This document shows, in pieces, positions 34,332 through 42,774 of a stretch of DNA of 64,000 nucleotides. The notes beneath the pieces were generated by a model, which saw nothing but the letters and a program-made list of their open reading frames with translations, made no database searches and was not told the origin of the DNA. Source of the DNA: Mesorhizobium sp. GbtcB19 (lineage in GTDB: Bacteria; Pseudomonadota; Alphaproteobacteria; Rhizobiales; Rhizobiaceae); assembly GCF_019091085.1 (NCBI RefSeq), contig NZ_JAGXJY010000004.1, positions 248,001 to 312,000 of the forward strand, in the 5' to 3' direction. The translations under genes and the position numbers were made by a program. The first letter of the stretch is position 1; each line of letters begins with the position of its first letter.

Positions 34332-35261
34332 ATGACCGTTCGCCAGCCGACCCACACACCCTATGACGGGTCCTCGAAACTCTTCACCATCGGGCTGAAG
34401 CCGCTTGAATTCGGCCGCTGGATCGAGGTCGATGAATTCCTGCTGCCGCATTTGGCGGAGAAGCAACGGCTCTATGCGGACATACCTGACAAGGTCTTCG
34501 TCGAGGAAGACGGCACCCGCGACGCTCAACGCGAGGTGCTGGACCTGATCGTCGCGCATCTCGAAGCCGCGCATCCCGGCACGCATCGCCGCGACGGCGC
34601 CGAGCCGGTCGGGTTCGAGGGGGCAATCGACGGGCTGCCCCCCGCCCTGCGCGAGGCGCCGCTCGCGAGGGCTTCGCTGCTCGTCCAGGAAGACCTGATC
34701 CTGATGCGCCGCGACGAGCGCGGCTGGCGTCTCGCCGCCGGCTCGCTCTGCTTTCCGTCATCCTGGTCGCTCCAGGAGAAATTCGGCAAGCCGCTGCAGC
34801 AGATCCACCAACCCGTGCCCGGCTTCGGACCCGGCACGCGGCCGGCCGAGCTCATCAACCGCATGTTCGACGGCCTGCAGGGTCAGGCGGTCGAGCGCTT
34901 CAACTGGTCGATCCAGGCGGATGACAGGCTTTATCATCCGCTCTCCAACGTCGAGCGCATCGACCGCGCCACGAACCGCCCAAGCCGCTTTCCCGACGGC
35001 GACATCAACGCCCATGCCTTCATCCGCGTCGAACGCCAGACGCTGCGCAAGCTGCCTGCATCGCGCGACATCCTCTTCACCATCCGCATCCATCTCGACC
35101 CGCTCAAGGTGCTCATGCGCCATCCGGACCGGGCAACGCTGGCGGTTTCTTTTGCCGAGCAGCTCAAGGCGCTCGACCAGGCCCAGCTCGACTACAAAGG
35201 CCTGACCGCCGACCGCGACCGGCTGGTCGCATTCCTCGATGGCATGGCCGGATCGGCTTAA
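34332..35261 (+). CDS. DUF3445 heme-dependent oxidative N-demethylase family protein
   Basis: The 309-residue product matches the DUF3445 family through its core segments LLVQEDLILMRRDERGWRLA, CFPSSWSLQEKFGKPLQQIH and NWSIQADDRLYHPLSN, followed by RVERQTLRKLPASRDILFTI. Family members are soluble heme proteins, and some form the catalytic subunit of dimethylamine monooxygenase. No partner subunits (DmmB/C/D) are adjacent, so substrate is open. It lies between pabC (39 bp) and homospermidine synthase (132 bp) on the same strand. Confidence 0.85.
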   Translation: MTVRQPTHTPYDGSSKLFTIGLKPLEFGRWIEVDEFLLPHLAEKQRLYADIPDKVFVEEDGTRDAQREVLDLIVAHLEAAHPGTHRRDGAEPVGFEGAIDGLPPALREAPLARASLLVQEDLILMRRDERGWRLAAGSLCFPSSWSLQEKFGKPLQQIHQPVPGFGPGTRPAELINRMFDGLQGQAVERFNWSIQADDRLYHPLSNVERIDRATNRPSRFPDGDINAHAFIRVERQTLRKLPASRDILFTIRIHLDPLKVLMRHPDRATLAVSFAEQLKALDQAQLDYKGLTADRDRLVAFLDGMAGSA

Positions 35262-35393
35262 CCACACCACCAAACCGGCTTGTCCAGCGGTTGGCGCTTT
35301 TCGCTGGTTTATGACAATGATCTGTGGTGTAGCGCTTGGCCGTCGGGCGGAAATGCCCGGTTTTGCATGTGTTTTGAAGGAGTGCGCGGAAAA

Positions 35394-36839
35394 ATGGCGA
35401 ATGAAAACTGGCCCGTTTACGGTGAGATCACCGGACCTGTCGTGATGATCGGCTTTGGGTCGATCGGGCGGGGAACGCTGCCGCTGATCGAGCGCCATTT
35501 CAAGTTCGACAAGTCGCGCATGACGGTCGTCGATCCGCTCGACACCGACCGCAAGCTGCTCGACGAGCGCGGCATCGCCTTCGTCCAGGAAGCGGTCACC
35601 GAGAAGAACTACAAGAAGCTGCTCACGCCGCTTCTGACCAATGGCGGCGGCCAGGGCTTTTGCGTCAACCTGTCGGTCGACACCGGCTCGGTCGACCTGA
35701 TGAAATTGTGCCGCAAGCTCGGCGTGCTCTACATCGACACCGTCGTCGAGCCGTGGCTCGGCTTCTATTTCGACGCCACCGCCGACAATGCCAGCCGCAC
35801 CAACTATGCGCTGCGCGAGGCGATGATCAAGGAAAAGCACGACAAGCCGGGCGGGCCGACGGCGGTCTCCACCTGCGGCGCCAATCCGGGCATGGTCTCG
35901 TGGTTCGTCAAAAAGGCGCTGGTCAACCTCGCAACCGATTTGGGTCTCGAGTTTTCCGAGCCCGCGCAGGAAGACCGCGAAGCCTGGGCTAGGCTGATGA
36001 AGAAGGCCGGCGTCAAGGGCATCCATATCGCCGAGCGCGATACCCAACGCACCAAGAAGCCGAAGCCGATGGACGTGTTCTGGAACACCTGGTCGGTCGA
36101 GGGTTTCATCTCGGAAGGCCTGCAACCGGCCGAGCTCGGCTGGGGCACGCATGAAAACTGGATGCCGAAGAACGGCAAGAAGCACAAGCACGGCTCCAAG
36201 GCGGCGATCTATCTGGAACAGCCTGGCGCCAACACGCGCGTGCGCTCGTGGTGCCCGACGCCAGGCCCGCAATACGGCCTGCTGGTGACGCACAACGAGG
36301 CGATCTCGATCGCCGATTTCTTCACCGTGCGCTCGAAGAAGGGCAAGCTTCAATACCGCCCGACCTGCCACTACGCCTATCACCCCTGCAACGACGCCTT
36401 GCTGTCGCTGGACGAGATGTTCGGCGCCGCCGGCAAGCCGCAGCCGGTCCACCACGTGCTCGACGAGAACGAGCTGGTCGACGGTGTCGACGAGCTCGGC
36501 GTGCTGCTCTACGGCCACGACAAGAACGCCTATTGGTACGGCTCGCAGCTGTCGCTGGCCGAGGCGCGCAAGCTTGCCCCCTACCAGAACGCCACCGGCC
36601 TGCAGGTCACCTCGGCCGTACTTGCCGGCATGGTTTGGGCGCTGGAAAATCCGGCGGCCGGCATCGTCGAAGCCGACGAGATGGACTACCGGCGTTGCCT
36701 GGAAGTGCAGTCGCCTTATCTCGGGCCGGTCAGGGGCTATTACACCGACTGGACGCCGCTCGATAACCGGCCGGGCCTCTTCCCGGAGGACCTGGACAAG
36801 GACGATCCGTGGCAGTTCCGCAACATTCTGGTGCGATAG
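35394..36839 (+). CDS. hss: Homospermidine synthase
   Basis: From ATG 35394 (AAGGAG 11 bases upstream) the protein has 481 residues, close to the family's 477. GFGSIGRG at 20-27 is the NAD-binding motif; VSTCGANPGMVSW, WGTHENWMPKNGKKH and RSWCPTPGPQYGLLVTHNEA are conserved homospermidine synthase blocks. It joins two putrescines to form homospermidine, the main triamine of many rhizobia, in the cytoplasm using NAD+ as a cofactor. The putrescine would come from the decarboxylase at 9143. A longer in-frame reading from 35280 lacks family similarity. Confidence 0.96.
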   Translation: MANENWPVYGEITGPVVMIGFGSIGRGTLPLIERHFKFDKSRMTVVDPLDTDRKLLDERGIAFVQEAVTEKNYKKLLTPLLTNGGGQGFCVNLSVDTGSVDLMKLCRKLGVLYIDTVVEPWLGFYFDATADNASRTNYALREAMIKEKHDKPGGPTAVSTCGANPGMVSWFVKKALVNLATDLGLEFSEPAQEDREAWARLMKKAGVKGIHIAERDTQRTKKPKPMDVFWNTWSVEGFISEGLQPAELGWGTHENWMPKNGKKHKHGSKAAIYLEQPGANTRVRSWCPTPGPQYGLLVTHNEAISIADFFTVRSKKGKLQYRPTCHYAYHPCNDALLSLDEMFGAAGKPQPVHHVLDENELVDGVDELGVLLYGHDKNAYWYGSQLSLAEARKLAPYQNATGLQVTSAVLAGMVWALENPAAGIVEADEMDYRRCLEVQSPYLGPVRGYYTDWTPLDNRPGLFPEDLDKDDPWQFRNILVR

Positions 36840-36856
36840 CAGCTGGTCCTGCCAGA

Positions 36857-36900
36857 GCAATTCCAGGAAAAGCGTGAAACGGTTTTCCGTCCGGAATTGC
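36857..36900. repeat. Intergenic palindrome, type 2, copy
   Basis: GCAATTCC at 36857-36864 pairs with GGAATTGC at 36893-36900, with inner GGAAAA/TTTTCC. Nearly identical 44-bp copies occur at 60160-60203 and 62442-62485. Confidence 0.85.
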
Positions 36901-36915
36901 GTAAAAACAAGGAGA

Positions 36916-36994
36916 TAGAGCGGTTCGCCGTTTCCGTGAAACGGCGAGGCGCTCTACCTCTCCGCCTTGCAATCGCCCGGAAATCGGGCGATTG
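36916..36994. repeat. Two adjoining intergenic hairpins
   Basis: TAGAGCG (36916-36922) with CGCTCTA (36950-36956) encloses GCCGTTTC/GAAACGGC (36927-36934, 36938-36945). CAATCGCCCG (36970-36979) then pairs with CGGGCGATTG (36985-36994). With the type 2 repeat just upstream they fill most of the gap after hss, resembling a rhizobial intergenic mosaic. Confidence 0.75.
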
Positions 36995-37027
36995 AGAGGG
37001 AGCGGACTGAGGAGAGGATTTTTCACA

Positions 37028-37402
37028 ATGACGATTGCGCGCAAACTGCTTTCGCTGGGCGCCGCGGCAAGCCTTTTGGCCGCCGCCGCCTGCACCACCA
37101 CCGGACCTTCGGAACCACCGGCCGCTGCCGCGCCCAAGGGAGTGGAAGGTTCTTGGGTCGACGCCACAGGCCAAGCCGTCTCGACATTCAATGGCGGAAA
37201 GTACACGACGGTCGCTGCCCAAACCGGGGAGAAATTCGCGGAGGGAACCTACACGATGACCGGTGCGACATCGCTTGAGATTACAGGCACATCGTTGATC
37301 CGCCAGACGCCGATCCATACCAACTGCCTGCTGATATCCCTCAGCCAGCTCAACTGCACGGACGCGGCCGGCAAGAACTTCGTGTTTACACGACGCTCTT
37401 GA
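37028..37402 (+). CDS. Omp10-type outer-membrane lipoprotein
   Basis: The 124-residue protein has a signal peptide ending in a lipobox-like LLAAAAC with Cys22, so it should be lipidated. The mature part (GVEGSWVDATGQAVSTFNGG, then KFAEGTYTM and LLISLSQLNCTDAAG) closely resembles Brucella Omp10 as I recall its sequence (EGSWVDPNG..., SPTQLNCTSSAG). Omp10 is a small surface lipoprotein and virulence-linked antigen in Brucella; its molecular role is unknown. GAGGA precedes the ATG. It is separated from hss by palindromic repeats. Confidence 0.85.
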   Translation: MTIARKLLSLGAAASLLAAAACTTTGPSEPPAAAAPKGVEGSWVDATGQAVSTFNGGKYTTVAAQTGEKFAEGTYTMTGATSLEITGTSLIRQTPIHTNCLLISLSQLNCTDAAGKNFVFTRRS

Positions 37403-37463
37403 ACAGCCGCAAAGCAGGCCGCGCCAGTTCAGATGGCAGCGAACTCTGGCGAATGCTTGCCTA

Positions 37464-37512
37464 ATGCATGTCGCCCAAAAGTGCGCAGCGGTTTTGGGAC
37501 AACGACATGCAT
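37464..37512. repeat. Intergenic palindrome, type 1, copy 2
   Basis: ATGCATGTCG (37464-37473) pairs with CGACATGCAT (37503-37512), and CCCAAAA (37474-37480) with TTTTGGG (37492-37498). Compared with the copy at 12915-12962 the inner stem has a G-C pair changed to A-T on both sides. Confidence 0.85.
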
Positions 37513-37525
37513 AAAAACAACAACC

Positions 37526-37567
37526 TAAAGCGCGTCGCATGAGGCCGTTCAGACGTGACGCGCTTTA
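37526..37567. repeat. Intergenic hairpin, TAAAGCGCGTC inverted repeat
   Basis: TAAAGCGCGTC (37526-37536) is perfectly complementary to GACGCGCTTTA (37557-37567) across a 20-base loop. Similar AAAGCGCGTC hairpins recur in rhizobial intergenic regions; only one copy is in this window. Confidence 0.75.
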
Positions 37568-37573
37568 GCGTGA

Positions 37574-37657
37574 TTGTGAAGATCAGTTGGCGGCATTTTT
37601 TTGCCGTTGCTTAGCGAACAAAATTGTTTTTGATTGCGAGCAGGGGGATCTTCACAA
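37574..37657 (+). promoter_or_regulatory. Inverted repeat enclosing the lipoprotein translation start
   Basis: TTGTGAAGATC (37574-37584) is perfectly complementary to GATCTTCACAA (37647-37657), whose last A is the first base of the start codon and whose first bases abut the GGGGGA ribosome-binding site. A small inner hairpin CGGCA/TGCCG (37591-37595, 37602-37606) lies in the 62-nt loop. The structure could restrict initiation. Confidence 0.4.
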
Positions 37658-38115
37658 TGCGCAAACGTTTCATTCTTGCCGCCGTCGCGGTCGTCGCTGG
37701 CTGTCAGACCGGCCCGATGCCGAGCGCCTTCAAGCCTGGCTCTACTTTCTCGCAACGGCAGTTCGATTATGACCAATGCAAGATCGCCTCTCTGAAGGAA
37801 ATACCGCAGGCCATGGCGACTCAAATCAATCCTGGTGTCCACACACCAGGCACGGTGACTTGCAACACCATTGGCTCATCGACCTACTGCAATGAGATGG
37901 GCGGTCTCAATATTCCCGCAACAGCGTCGACCTACGACGTCAATGACGGCCTGCGCGGCAGATATATTTCCAGCTGCATGATGCAAAAAGGCTATTCCAT
38001 TATCGTTCGGCCAGCATGTGCGTCGGCAGAGGCCCGACAGAAGGCGGCGATTACACCGCAGCCCACCAATCCGAACGATTATCAGTGCACGCCTGGCATT
38101 AACCTGGATGGTTAA
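37657..38115 (+). CDS. Small lipoprotein, function unknown
   Basis: ATG at 37657 gives 152 residues. The N-terminus MRKRFILAAVAVVAGCQTGP is a lipoprotein signal with a VVAGC lipobox (Cys16). The mature part has six further cysteines, several in pairs (CNTIGSSTYCNEM, SSCMMQKGY), which suggests disulphides, and no family that I recognise. It is less GC-rich than the surroundings. It lies between the Omp10-type gene and a strong terminator; an 11-bp inverted repeat covers its translation start. Confidence 0.75.
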   Translation: MRKRFILAAVAVVAGCQTGPMPSAFKPGSTFSQRQFDYDQCKIASLKEIPQAMATQINPGVHTPGTVTCNTIGSSTYCNEMGGLNIPATASTYDVNDGLRGRYISSCMMQKGYSIIVRPACASAEARQKAAITPQPTNPNDYQCTPGINLDG

Positions 38116-38199
38116 AGAGCGCTGACGCCGTCGGTTTCATAGTTCTCGCAACGTATCTTAGCGCGCACATCATCGATGCCGATATCGCTATCCGAAAGA

Positions 38200-38227
38200 A
38201 CGGCGGCGCGAGCCGCCGTCCCTTTTT
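38200..38227 (+). terminator. Rho-independent terminator after the lipoprotein gene
   Basis: ACGGCGGC (38200-38207) and GCCGCCGT (38212-38219) close a GCGA tetraloop, followed by CCC and five T residues, 85 bases after the stop codon. Confidence 0.88.
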
Positions 38228-38298
38228 ATGCCGGCAAACATCTGCCTGATTTTTGCTTGCATCGGCCGGAACCCGATGTGAACATGACCCGAAGCTGA

Positions 38299-38316
38299 CT
38301 GTTATTTTCCAGTCAA
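38299..38316 (+). promoter_or_regulatory. Candidate Pho box upstream of the 5'-nucleotidase gene
   Basis: CTGTTAT-N4-CAGTCAA matches the rhizobial Pho box CTGTCAT-N4-CTGTCAT at 11 of 14 positions with correct spacing, 48 bases before the ATG of a secreted nucleotidase. The same stretch contains a TGACTG/CAGTCA dyad (38296-38301, 38310-38315), so another regulator is possible. Confidence 0.4.
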
Positions 38317-38363
38317 GCAGGGGCTTTAAGCACCGTCGAAGTCAGCTCATCCTGGAGACGAAG

Positions 38364-40451
38364 ATGAAGAAGATTGCCGCGATCCTAGCCCTGTCCGCCT
38401 CGACGCTCGGCCTGTCGGCGGGCGTTTCCTTTGCCGACTACACGCTGAACATCCTGCACTTCAACGATTGGCACAGCCGCATCGAAGGCAACAACAAATA
38501 CGAGTCGACCTGTTCGGCCGACGAAGAGACCAAGGGCGAATGCATCGGCGGCGCCGGCCGGCTGATCACCGCGATCGCTGAGGAGCGCAAGAAGCTCGAA
38601 GGGCAGAACGTGCTCTTGCTCAATGCCGGCGACAGCTTCCAGGGCTCGCTCTTCTACACCACCTACAAGGGCGCCGTGGAAGAGGAATTCCTCAACCAGA
38701 TCAAGCCCGACGCGGTCACGCTCGGCAACCACGAATTCGACGACGGCGAGACAGCGCTTGTGCCTTACCTCGACAAGGCGAAGTTCCCGATCGTCAGCGC
38801 CAACGTCGTGCCCAACGACAAGTCCGGGGCCTCAGGCAAGATCAAGCCGTCGATCGTCGTCGAGGTCGGCGGCCAGAAGATCGGCATCATCGGCGCCGTC
38901 ACCAACGACACGCCCGAGCTCGCCTCGCCCGGCCCCAACATCGCCATCGCCGACGACGTCAAGTCGATCACGGCGGAGGTCGAGAAGCTCAAGGCGCAAG
39001 GCGTCAACAAGATCATCGCGGTCACCCATATCGGCTACAGGCGCGAGCGCGACGTCATCGCGAAAATCCCCGGCATCGACGTGGTGGTCGGCGGCCACAG
39101 CCATACGCTTCTGTCCAACACCGATCCGAAAGCCGAGGGGCCGTATCCGACGATGGTCGACAACCCCGATGGCTCCAAGGTGCCGGTGGTACAGGCGGCG
39201 TCCTATTCGAAATATCTCGGCGAGTTCAAGGTCGTGTTCGACGACAACGGCGTGGTCAAGGAAGCCAGCGGCGCGCCGATCTATCTCGACAAGTCGATCA
39301 CGCCCGATCCAGCCGTGCTCGCCCGCATCAAGGAACTCGGCGCGCCGATCGAGGCGCTGAAGAACAAGGAGGTGGCCGAGACCACCAAGGCGATCGACGG
39401 CAGCCGCGAGAATTGCCGCGCGCGTGAATGCGAGATGGGCAATCTCGTCTCCGACGCCATCCTCGACCGCACCAAGGGCCAGGGCGTCGAAATCGCCATC
39501 TCGAACGGCGGCGGCCTGCGCGCCTCGATCGACCAGGGCACGGTGACCATGGGCGAGGTGCTGACCGTGCTGCCGTTCCAGAACACGCTGGCGACCTTCA
39601 AGATCTCGGGCAAGGATCTGGTTGCGGGTCTCGAAGGCGGCCTCAGCCAGATCGAGGACGGCGCCGGCCGCTTCCCGCAGGTCGCTGGGCTGAAATATTC
39701 CTTCGACAAATCGGTCGCGCCCAATGCCGGCCGCGTCAAATCGGTCGAGGTGATGGAGAACGGCGTCTGGGCGCCGATCAATCCGGACAAGCAGTATCTG
39801 GTGGCCACCAACAACTATGTCCGCCAGGGCGGCGACGGCTACAAGGTCTTCGCCGAGAAGGCCACCGACGCCTATGACTACGGTCCGGGCCTCGAACAGG
39901 TGGTGGCCGATTATCTCGGCGCGCATCGGCCCTATACGCCGAAGCTCGACGGCCGCATCACCGAAATCGCGGCGACGACAGCGGCGGCGGAACCCGCCAA
40001 ACCCGCGCAACCGGCGCCTGCCACGACGGCGCCAGCCCCCGCGGCGGAACCGGCAAAGCCGGCCGAGGCTGCACCGGCGACCGGTGAATCTGCGATGCCG
40101 GCTATGCCTTCCGGTTCAAGCGACATTGCCGGCACGCCGCCAGCCGTTCCGGCCGAGACCGCGCCTGCGGCGCCCGCACCGGAACCCGCCAAGCCCGCCG
40201 AAGCTGCTCCGGCAACGCCGACCCCTGCCCCGGCCGCCGAACCGGCCAAACCGGCTGAGGCAGCACCTGCGGAAGCGAAGCCCGCCGAGACCAGCCACAC
40301 CGTCGCCGCCGGCGATACCTATTGGGACCTGGCCAAGAAGGCCTATGGCGACGCCACCAAGTGGAAGCTCATCTCCGAGGCCAACAAGGACTATAAGCCG
40401 CGTCGCCTGCCGCTTGGCGCGACGCTGACGATTCCGCCGGCCGCGAAGTAA
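38364..40451 (+). CDS. Bifunctional metallophosphatase/5'-nucleotidase with C-terminal LysM domain
   Basis: The 695-residue protein starts at ATG 38364 with a signal peptide (residues 1-25). The calcineurin-like domain carries the metal motifs FNDWHSR, GDSFQG, GNHEFDDG and GGHSHTL, and the UshA C-terminal domain follows (GNLVSDAIL, SNGGGLRASI, ATNNYVRQGGDGY). After about residue 535 comes a Pro/Ala linker with repeated EPAKPAEAAPA units, then a LysM domain in the last 50 residues (SHTVAAGDTYWDLAKKAYGD). It should hydrolyse nucleotides in the periplasm while LysM holds it on peptidoglycan. The UshA plus LysM fusion is unusual. Confidence 0.93.
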   Translation: MKKIAAILALSASTLGLSAGVSFADYTLNILHFNDWHSRIEGNNKYESTCSADEETKGECIGGAGRLITAIAEERKKLEGQNVLLLNAGDSFQGSLFYTTYKGAVEEEFLNQIKPDAVTLGNHEFDDGETALVPYLDKAKFPIVSANVVPNDKSGASGKIKPSIVVEVGGQKIGIIGAVTNDTPELASPGPNIAIADDVKSITAEVEKLKAQGVNKIIAVTHIGYRRERDVIAKIPGIDVVVGGHSHTLLSNTDPKAEGPYPTMVDNPDGSKVPVVQAASYSKYLGEFKVVFDDNGVVKEASGAPIYLDKSITPDPAVLARIKELGAPIEALKNKEVAETTKAIDGSRENCRARECEMGNLVSDAILDRTKGQGVEIAISNGGGLRASIDQGTVTMGEVLTVLPFQNTLATFKISGKDLVAGLEGGLSQIEDGAGRFPQVAGLKYSFDKSVAPNAGRVKSVEVMENGVWAPINPDKQYLVATNNYVRQGGDGYKVFAEKATDAYDYGPGLEQVVADYLGAHRPYTPKLDGRITEIAATTAAAEPAKPAQPAPATTAPAPAAEPAKPAEAAPATGESAMPAMPSGSSDIAGTPPAVPAETAPAAPAPEPAKPAEAAPATPTPAPAAEPAKPAEAAPAEAKPAETSHTVAAGDTYWDLAKKAYGDATKWKLISEANKDYKPRRLPLGATLTIPPAAK

Positions 40452-40474
40452 TCGACCCCACCCGGCATTCATGG

Positions 40475-40509
40475 CACCCGCCCGGGCAACCGGGCGGGTG
40501 TTCCTTTTC
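40475..40509 (+). terminator. Rho-independent terminator of the nucleotidase gene
   Basis: CACCCGCCCGG (40475-40485) pairs perfectly with CCGGGCGGGTG (40490-40500) around a GCAA tetraloop, followed by TTCCTTTTT. It begins 24 bases after the stop codon. Confidence 0.93.
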
Positions 40510-40597
40510 CAGGTCCAAACGCGATAAGGTGCGGCCAGACGCAGCATTGAAAACCGGCAGGGCATCGCTAGTTTCGCGGCGCTACCGGAGACCGTTC

Positions 40598-41662
40598 ATG
40601 ACGCTTGCCAGCCCCACCGATGCCAAAGCCGCCAAGGCCGTCGGTCCGCTGCCCGCCGATGCCGCGCCTGTCCGGCCGGGCAGGATCGGCATCATGCTGG
40701 TCAATCTCGGCACGCCGGACGGCACCGACTTCAAGCCGATGTGGCGCTATCTCAGGGAATTCCTCTCCGACCCGCGCGTCATCGAGCTCAACAAGGCGAT
40801 CTGGTACCCGATCCTCTACGGGCTGGTGCTGACCACGAGGCCGAAGAAATCCGGCGCGAACTACGCCAAGATCTGGAACCGGGAGAAGAACGAGTCGCCG
40901 CTGCGCACCTTCACCCGCGCGCAAGCCGAGAAGCTCGCGGTTGCGCTCACCGACCTGCCCGACGTGGTGGTCGACTGGGCGATGCGCTACGGCAATCCCT
41001 CGACCGCAAGCGTCGCGCAAAGACTGGTCGAGCAGGGCTGCGAGCGCATCCTCACCTTTCCGCTCTACCCGCAATATTCGGCGACGACGACGGCAACCGC
41101 CAACGACCAGTTGTTCCGCGCGCTGATGAAGATCAGGCATGCGCCGGCCGTCCGCAGCGTGCCGCCCTATTATGACGAGCCCGTCTATATCGAGGCGCTG
41201 GCCCGTTCGATCGAGAAGCACCTGGCGACGCTCGATTTCGAGCCGGAGGTGGTGATCACCTCCTACCACGGCATCCCGAAACCCTATTCCGACAAGGGCG
41301 ATCCCTACCGGGCGCATTGCCTGGAGACGACGCGGCTGCTGCGGGCAAGGCTCGGCTGGGACGAAAAGAAGCTGATCGCCACCTTCCAGTCGCGTTTCGG
41401 CGCGCAGGAATGGCTGCAGCCCTATACCGACGTCACGGTCGAGAAGCTGGCCAAGGACGGCGTGAAATCGATCGCCATCGTCAATCCCGGCTTTTCCGTC
41501 GACTGCATCGAGACGCTGGACGAGATCGGCCGCGAGGCGGCCGAAACCTTCCATCACGCCGGCGGCAAGAACTTCGCCCACATCCCCTGTCTCAACGACA
41601 GCGTCGATGGCATGGCGGTGGTCGAGGCGCTGGTTCGGCGCGAGCTTTCCGGCTGGGTGTGA
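40598..41662 (+). CDS. hemH: Ferrochelatase
   Basis: ATG at 40598 gives 354 residues. Conserved blocks include VNLGTPDG at 35-42, the catalytic His224 in SYHGIPKPYSDKGDPY, and the acidic NPGFSVDCIETLDEIGRE near the C-terminus, whose glutamate helps proton abstraction. Ferrochelatase inserts Fe2+ into protoporphyrin IX in the last step of heme synthesis at the inner membrane surface. The N-terminal 27 residues are a variable extension common in rhizobia. No Irr or Rir box was recognised upstream, and the gene stands alone. Confidence 0.95.
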   Translation: MTLASPTDAKAAKAVGPLPADAAPVRPGRIGIMLVNLGTPDGTDFKPMWRYLREFLSDPRVIELNKAIWYPILYGLVLTTRPKKSGANYAKIWNREKNESPLRTFTRAQAEKLAVALTDLPDVVVDWAMRYGNPSTASVAQRLVEQGCERILTFPLYPQYSATTTATANDQLFRALMKIRHAPAVRSVPPYYDEPVYIEALARSIEKHLATLDFEPEVVITSYHGIPKPYSDKGDPYRAHCLETTRLLRARLGWDEKKLIATFQSRFGAQEWLQPYTDVTVEKLAKDGVKSIAIVNPGFSVDCIETLDEIGREAAETFHHAGGKNFAHIPCLNDSVDGMAVVEALVRRELSGWV

Positions 41663-41797
41663 CCTGCGTCACCGGCAGGCTTGAAACCGGTGCGCAAAAC
41701 CCGCCGCTAACCAATATTCGCGATCACCTGATTGTAACGTTGCGGAAACACACTTAAGTGATTTCGTGAAGTCGGTGCCTATTGAGGGAGATACGAA

Positions 41798-42748
41798 ATG
41801 GGCTTCAGCGGTTTCGATATTGCCATCATTGTCCTTGTATTCCTTGTCATCATTCTTCTTTTCAAAGGCATCAAGACGGTGCCGCAAGGCTATAATTACA
41901 CGGTGGAGCGCTTCGGGCGGTACACCAAGACGCTGACCCCTGGCCTCAACATCATCAACCCCATCTTCGAGCGCGTCGGCGCCAAGATGAACATGATGGA
42001 GCAGGTGCTGGATGTCCCGACGCAGGAGATCATCACCCGCGACAACGCCATCGTCGGCGTCGACGGCATCGCCTTCTACCAGATCCTGAATGCCGCCCAG
42101 GCCGCCTATCAGGTCGCCGGCCTGCAGAACGCCATCCTCAACCTGACCATGACCAACATCCGCACCGTCATGGGTTCGATGGATCTCGACGAATTGCTCT
42201 CCAACCGCGACGCCATCAACGAGCGCCTGCTGCGCGTCGTCGACGAGGCGGCGCATCCGTGGGGCATCAAGATCACCCGCGTCGAGATCAAGGACATCAA
42301 CCCGCCTGCCAACCTGATCGAGTCGATGGGCCGTCAGATGACCGCCGAGCGCAACAAGCGCGCCCAGATCCTCGCCGCCGAGGGCTTGAAGCAATCGCAG
42401 ATCCTCGAAGCCGAGGGCCGCAGGGAAGCCGCCTTCCGCGACGCCGAGGCGCGCGAGCGTTCCGCCGAAGCCGAGGCCAAGGCCACACAGGTGGTGTCGG
42501 AGGCAATCGCCAAGGGTGACGTTCAGGCGCTCAACTACTTTATCGCCCAGAAATACACTGAGGCGCTGACCAGGATCGGCTCGGCCACCAACAGCAAGGT
42601 GGTGCTGATGCCGCTGGAGGCTTCGTCGCTGATCGGCACGCTCGGCGGCATCGGCGAGATCGCCAAGGAAGTCTTCAGGGGCGACAGCCCTTCCGGCACG
42701 CAGCGTCAAAACTCGCGCCCGCCGGTCGTGCGGCAGTCCGACAGCTGA
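41798..42748 (+). CDS. SPFH/stomatin-type membrane protein (QmcA-like)
   Basis: The 316-residue protein has one N-terminal membrane helix ([20 protein letters not shown]), a band-7 domain ([20 protein letters not shown], then [19 protein letters not shown]) and a coiled-coil C-terminal half rich in Glu/Ala. It resembles E. coli QmcA (YbbK), which forms large membrane-associated cages or microdomains and interacts with FtsH. An NfeD-family gene follows 26 bases downstream, the standard SPFH-NfeD pair. A short palindrome CACTTAAGTG (41751-41760) lies in its upstream region. Confidence 0.93.
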   Translation: MGFSGFDIAIIVLVFLVIILLFKGIKTVPQGYNYTVERFGRYTKTLTPGLNIINPIFERVGAKMNMMEQVLDVPTQEIITRDNAIVGVDGIAFYQILNAAQAAYQVAGLQNAILNLTMTNIRTVMGSMDLDELLSNRDAINERLLRVVDEAAHPWGIKITRVEIKDINPPANLIESMGRQMTAERNKRAQILAAEGLKQSQILEAEGRREAAFRDAEARERSAEAEAKATQVVSEAIAKGDVQALNYFIAQKYTEALTRIGSATNSKVVLMPLEASSLIGTLGGIGEIAKEVFRGDSPSGTQRQNSRPPVVRQSDS

Positions 42749-42774
42749 TCATCTAACTCTGTGGGAGACCATCA

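Noticed and set aside
34758..36860. 700-codon reverse-strand ORF across DUF3445 and hss
   Set aside because: It spans two well-supported genes on the other strand and has only antisense-type composition.
41670..41692. CACCGG/CCGGTG hairpin after hemH
   Set aside because: Only six pairs with an 11-base loop and no T-run; too weak for a terminator call.
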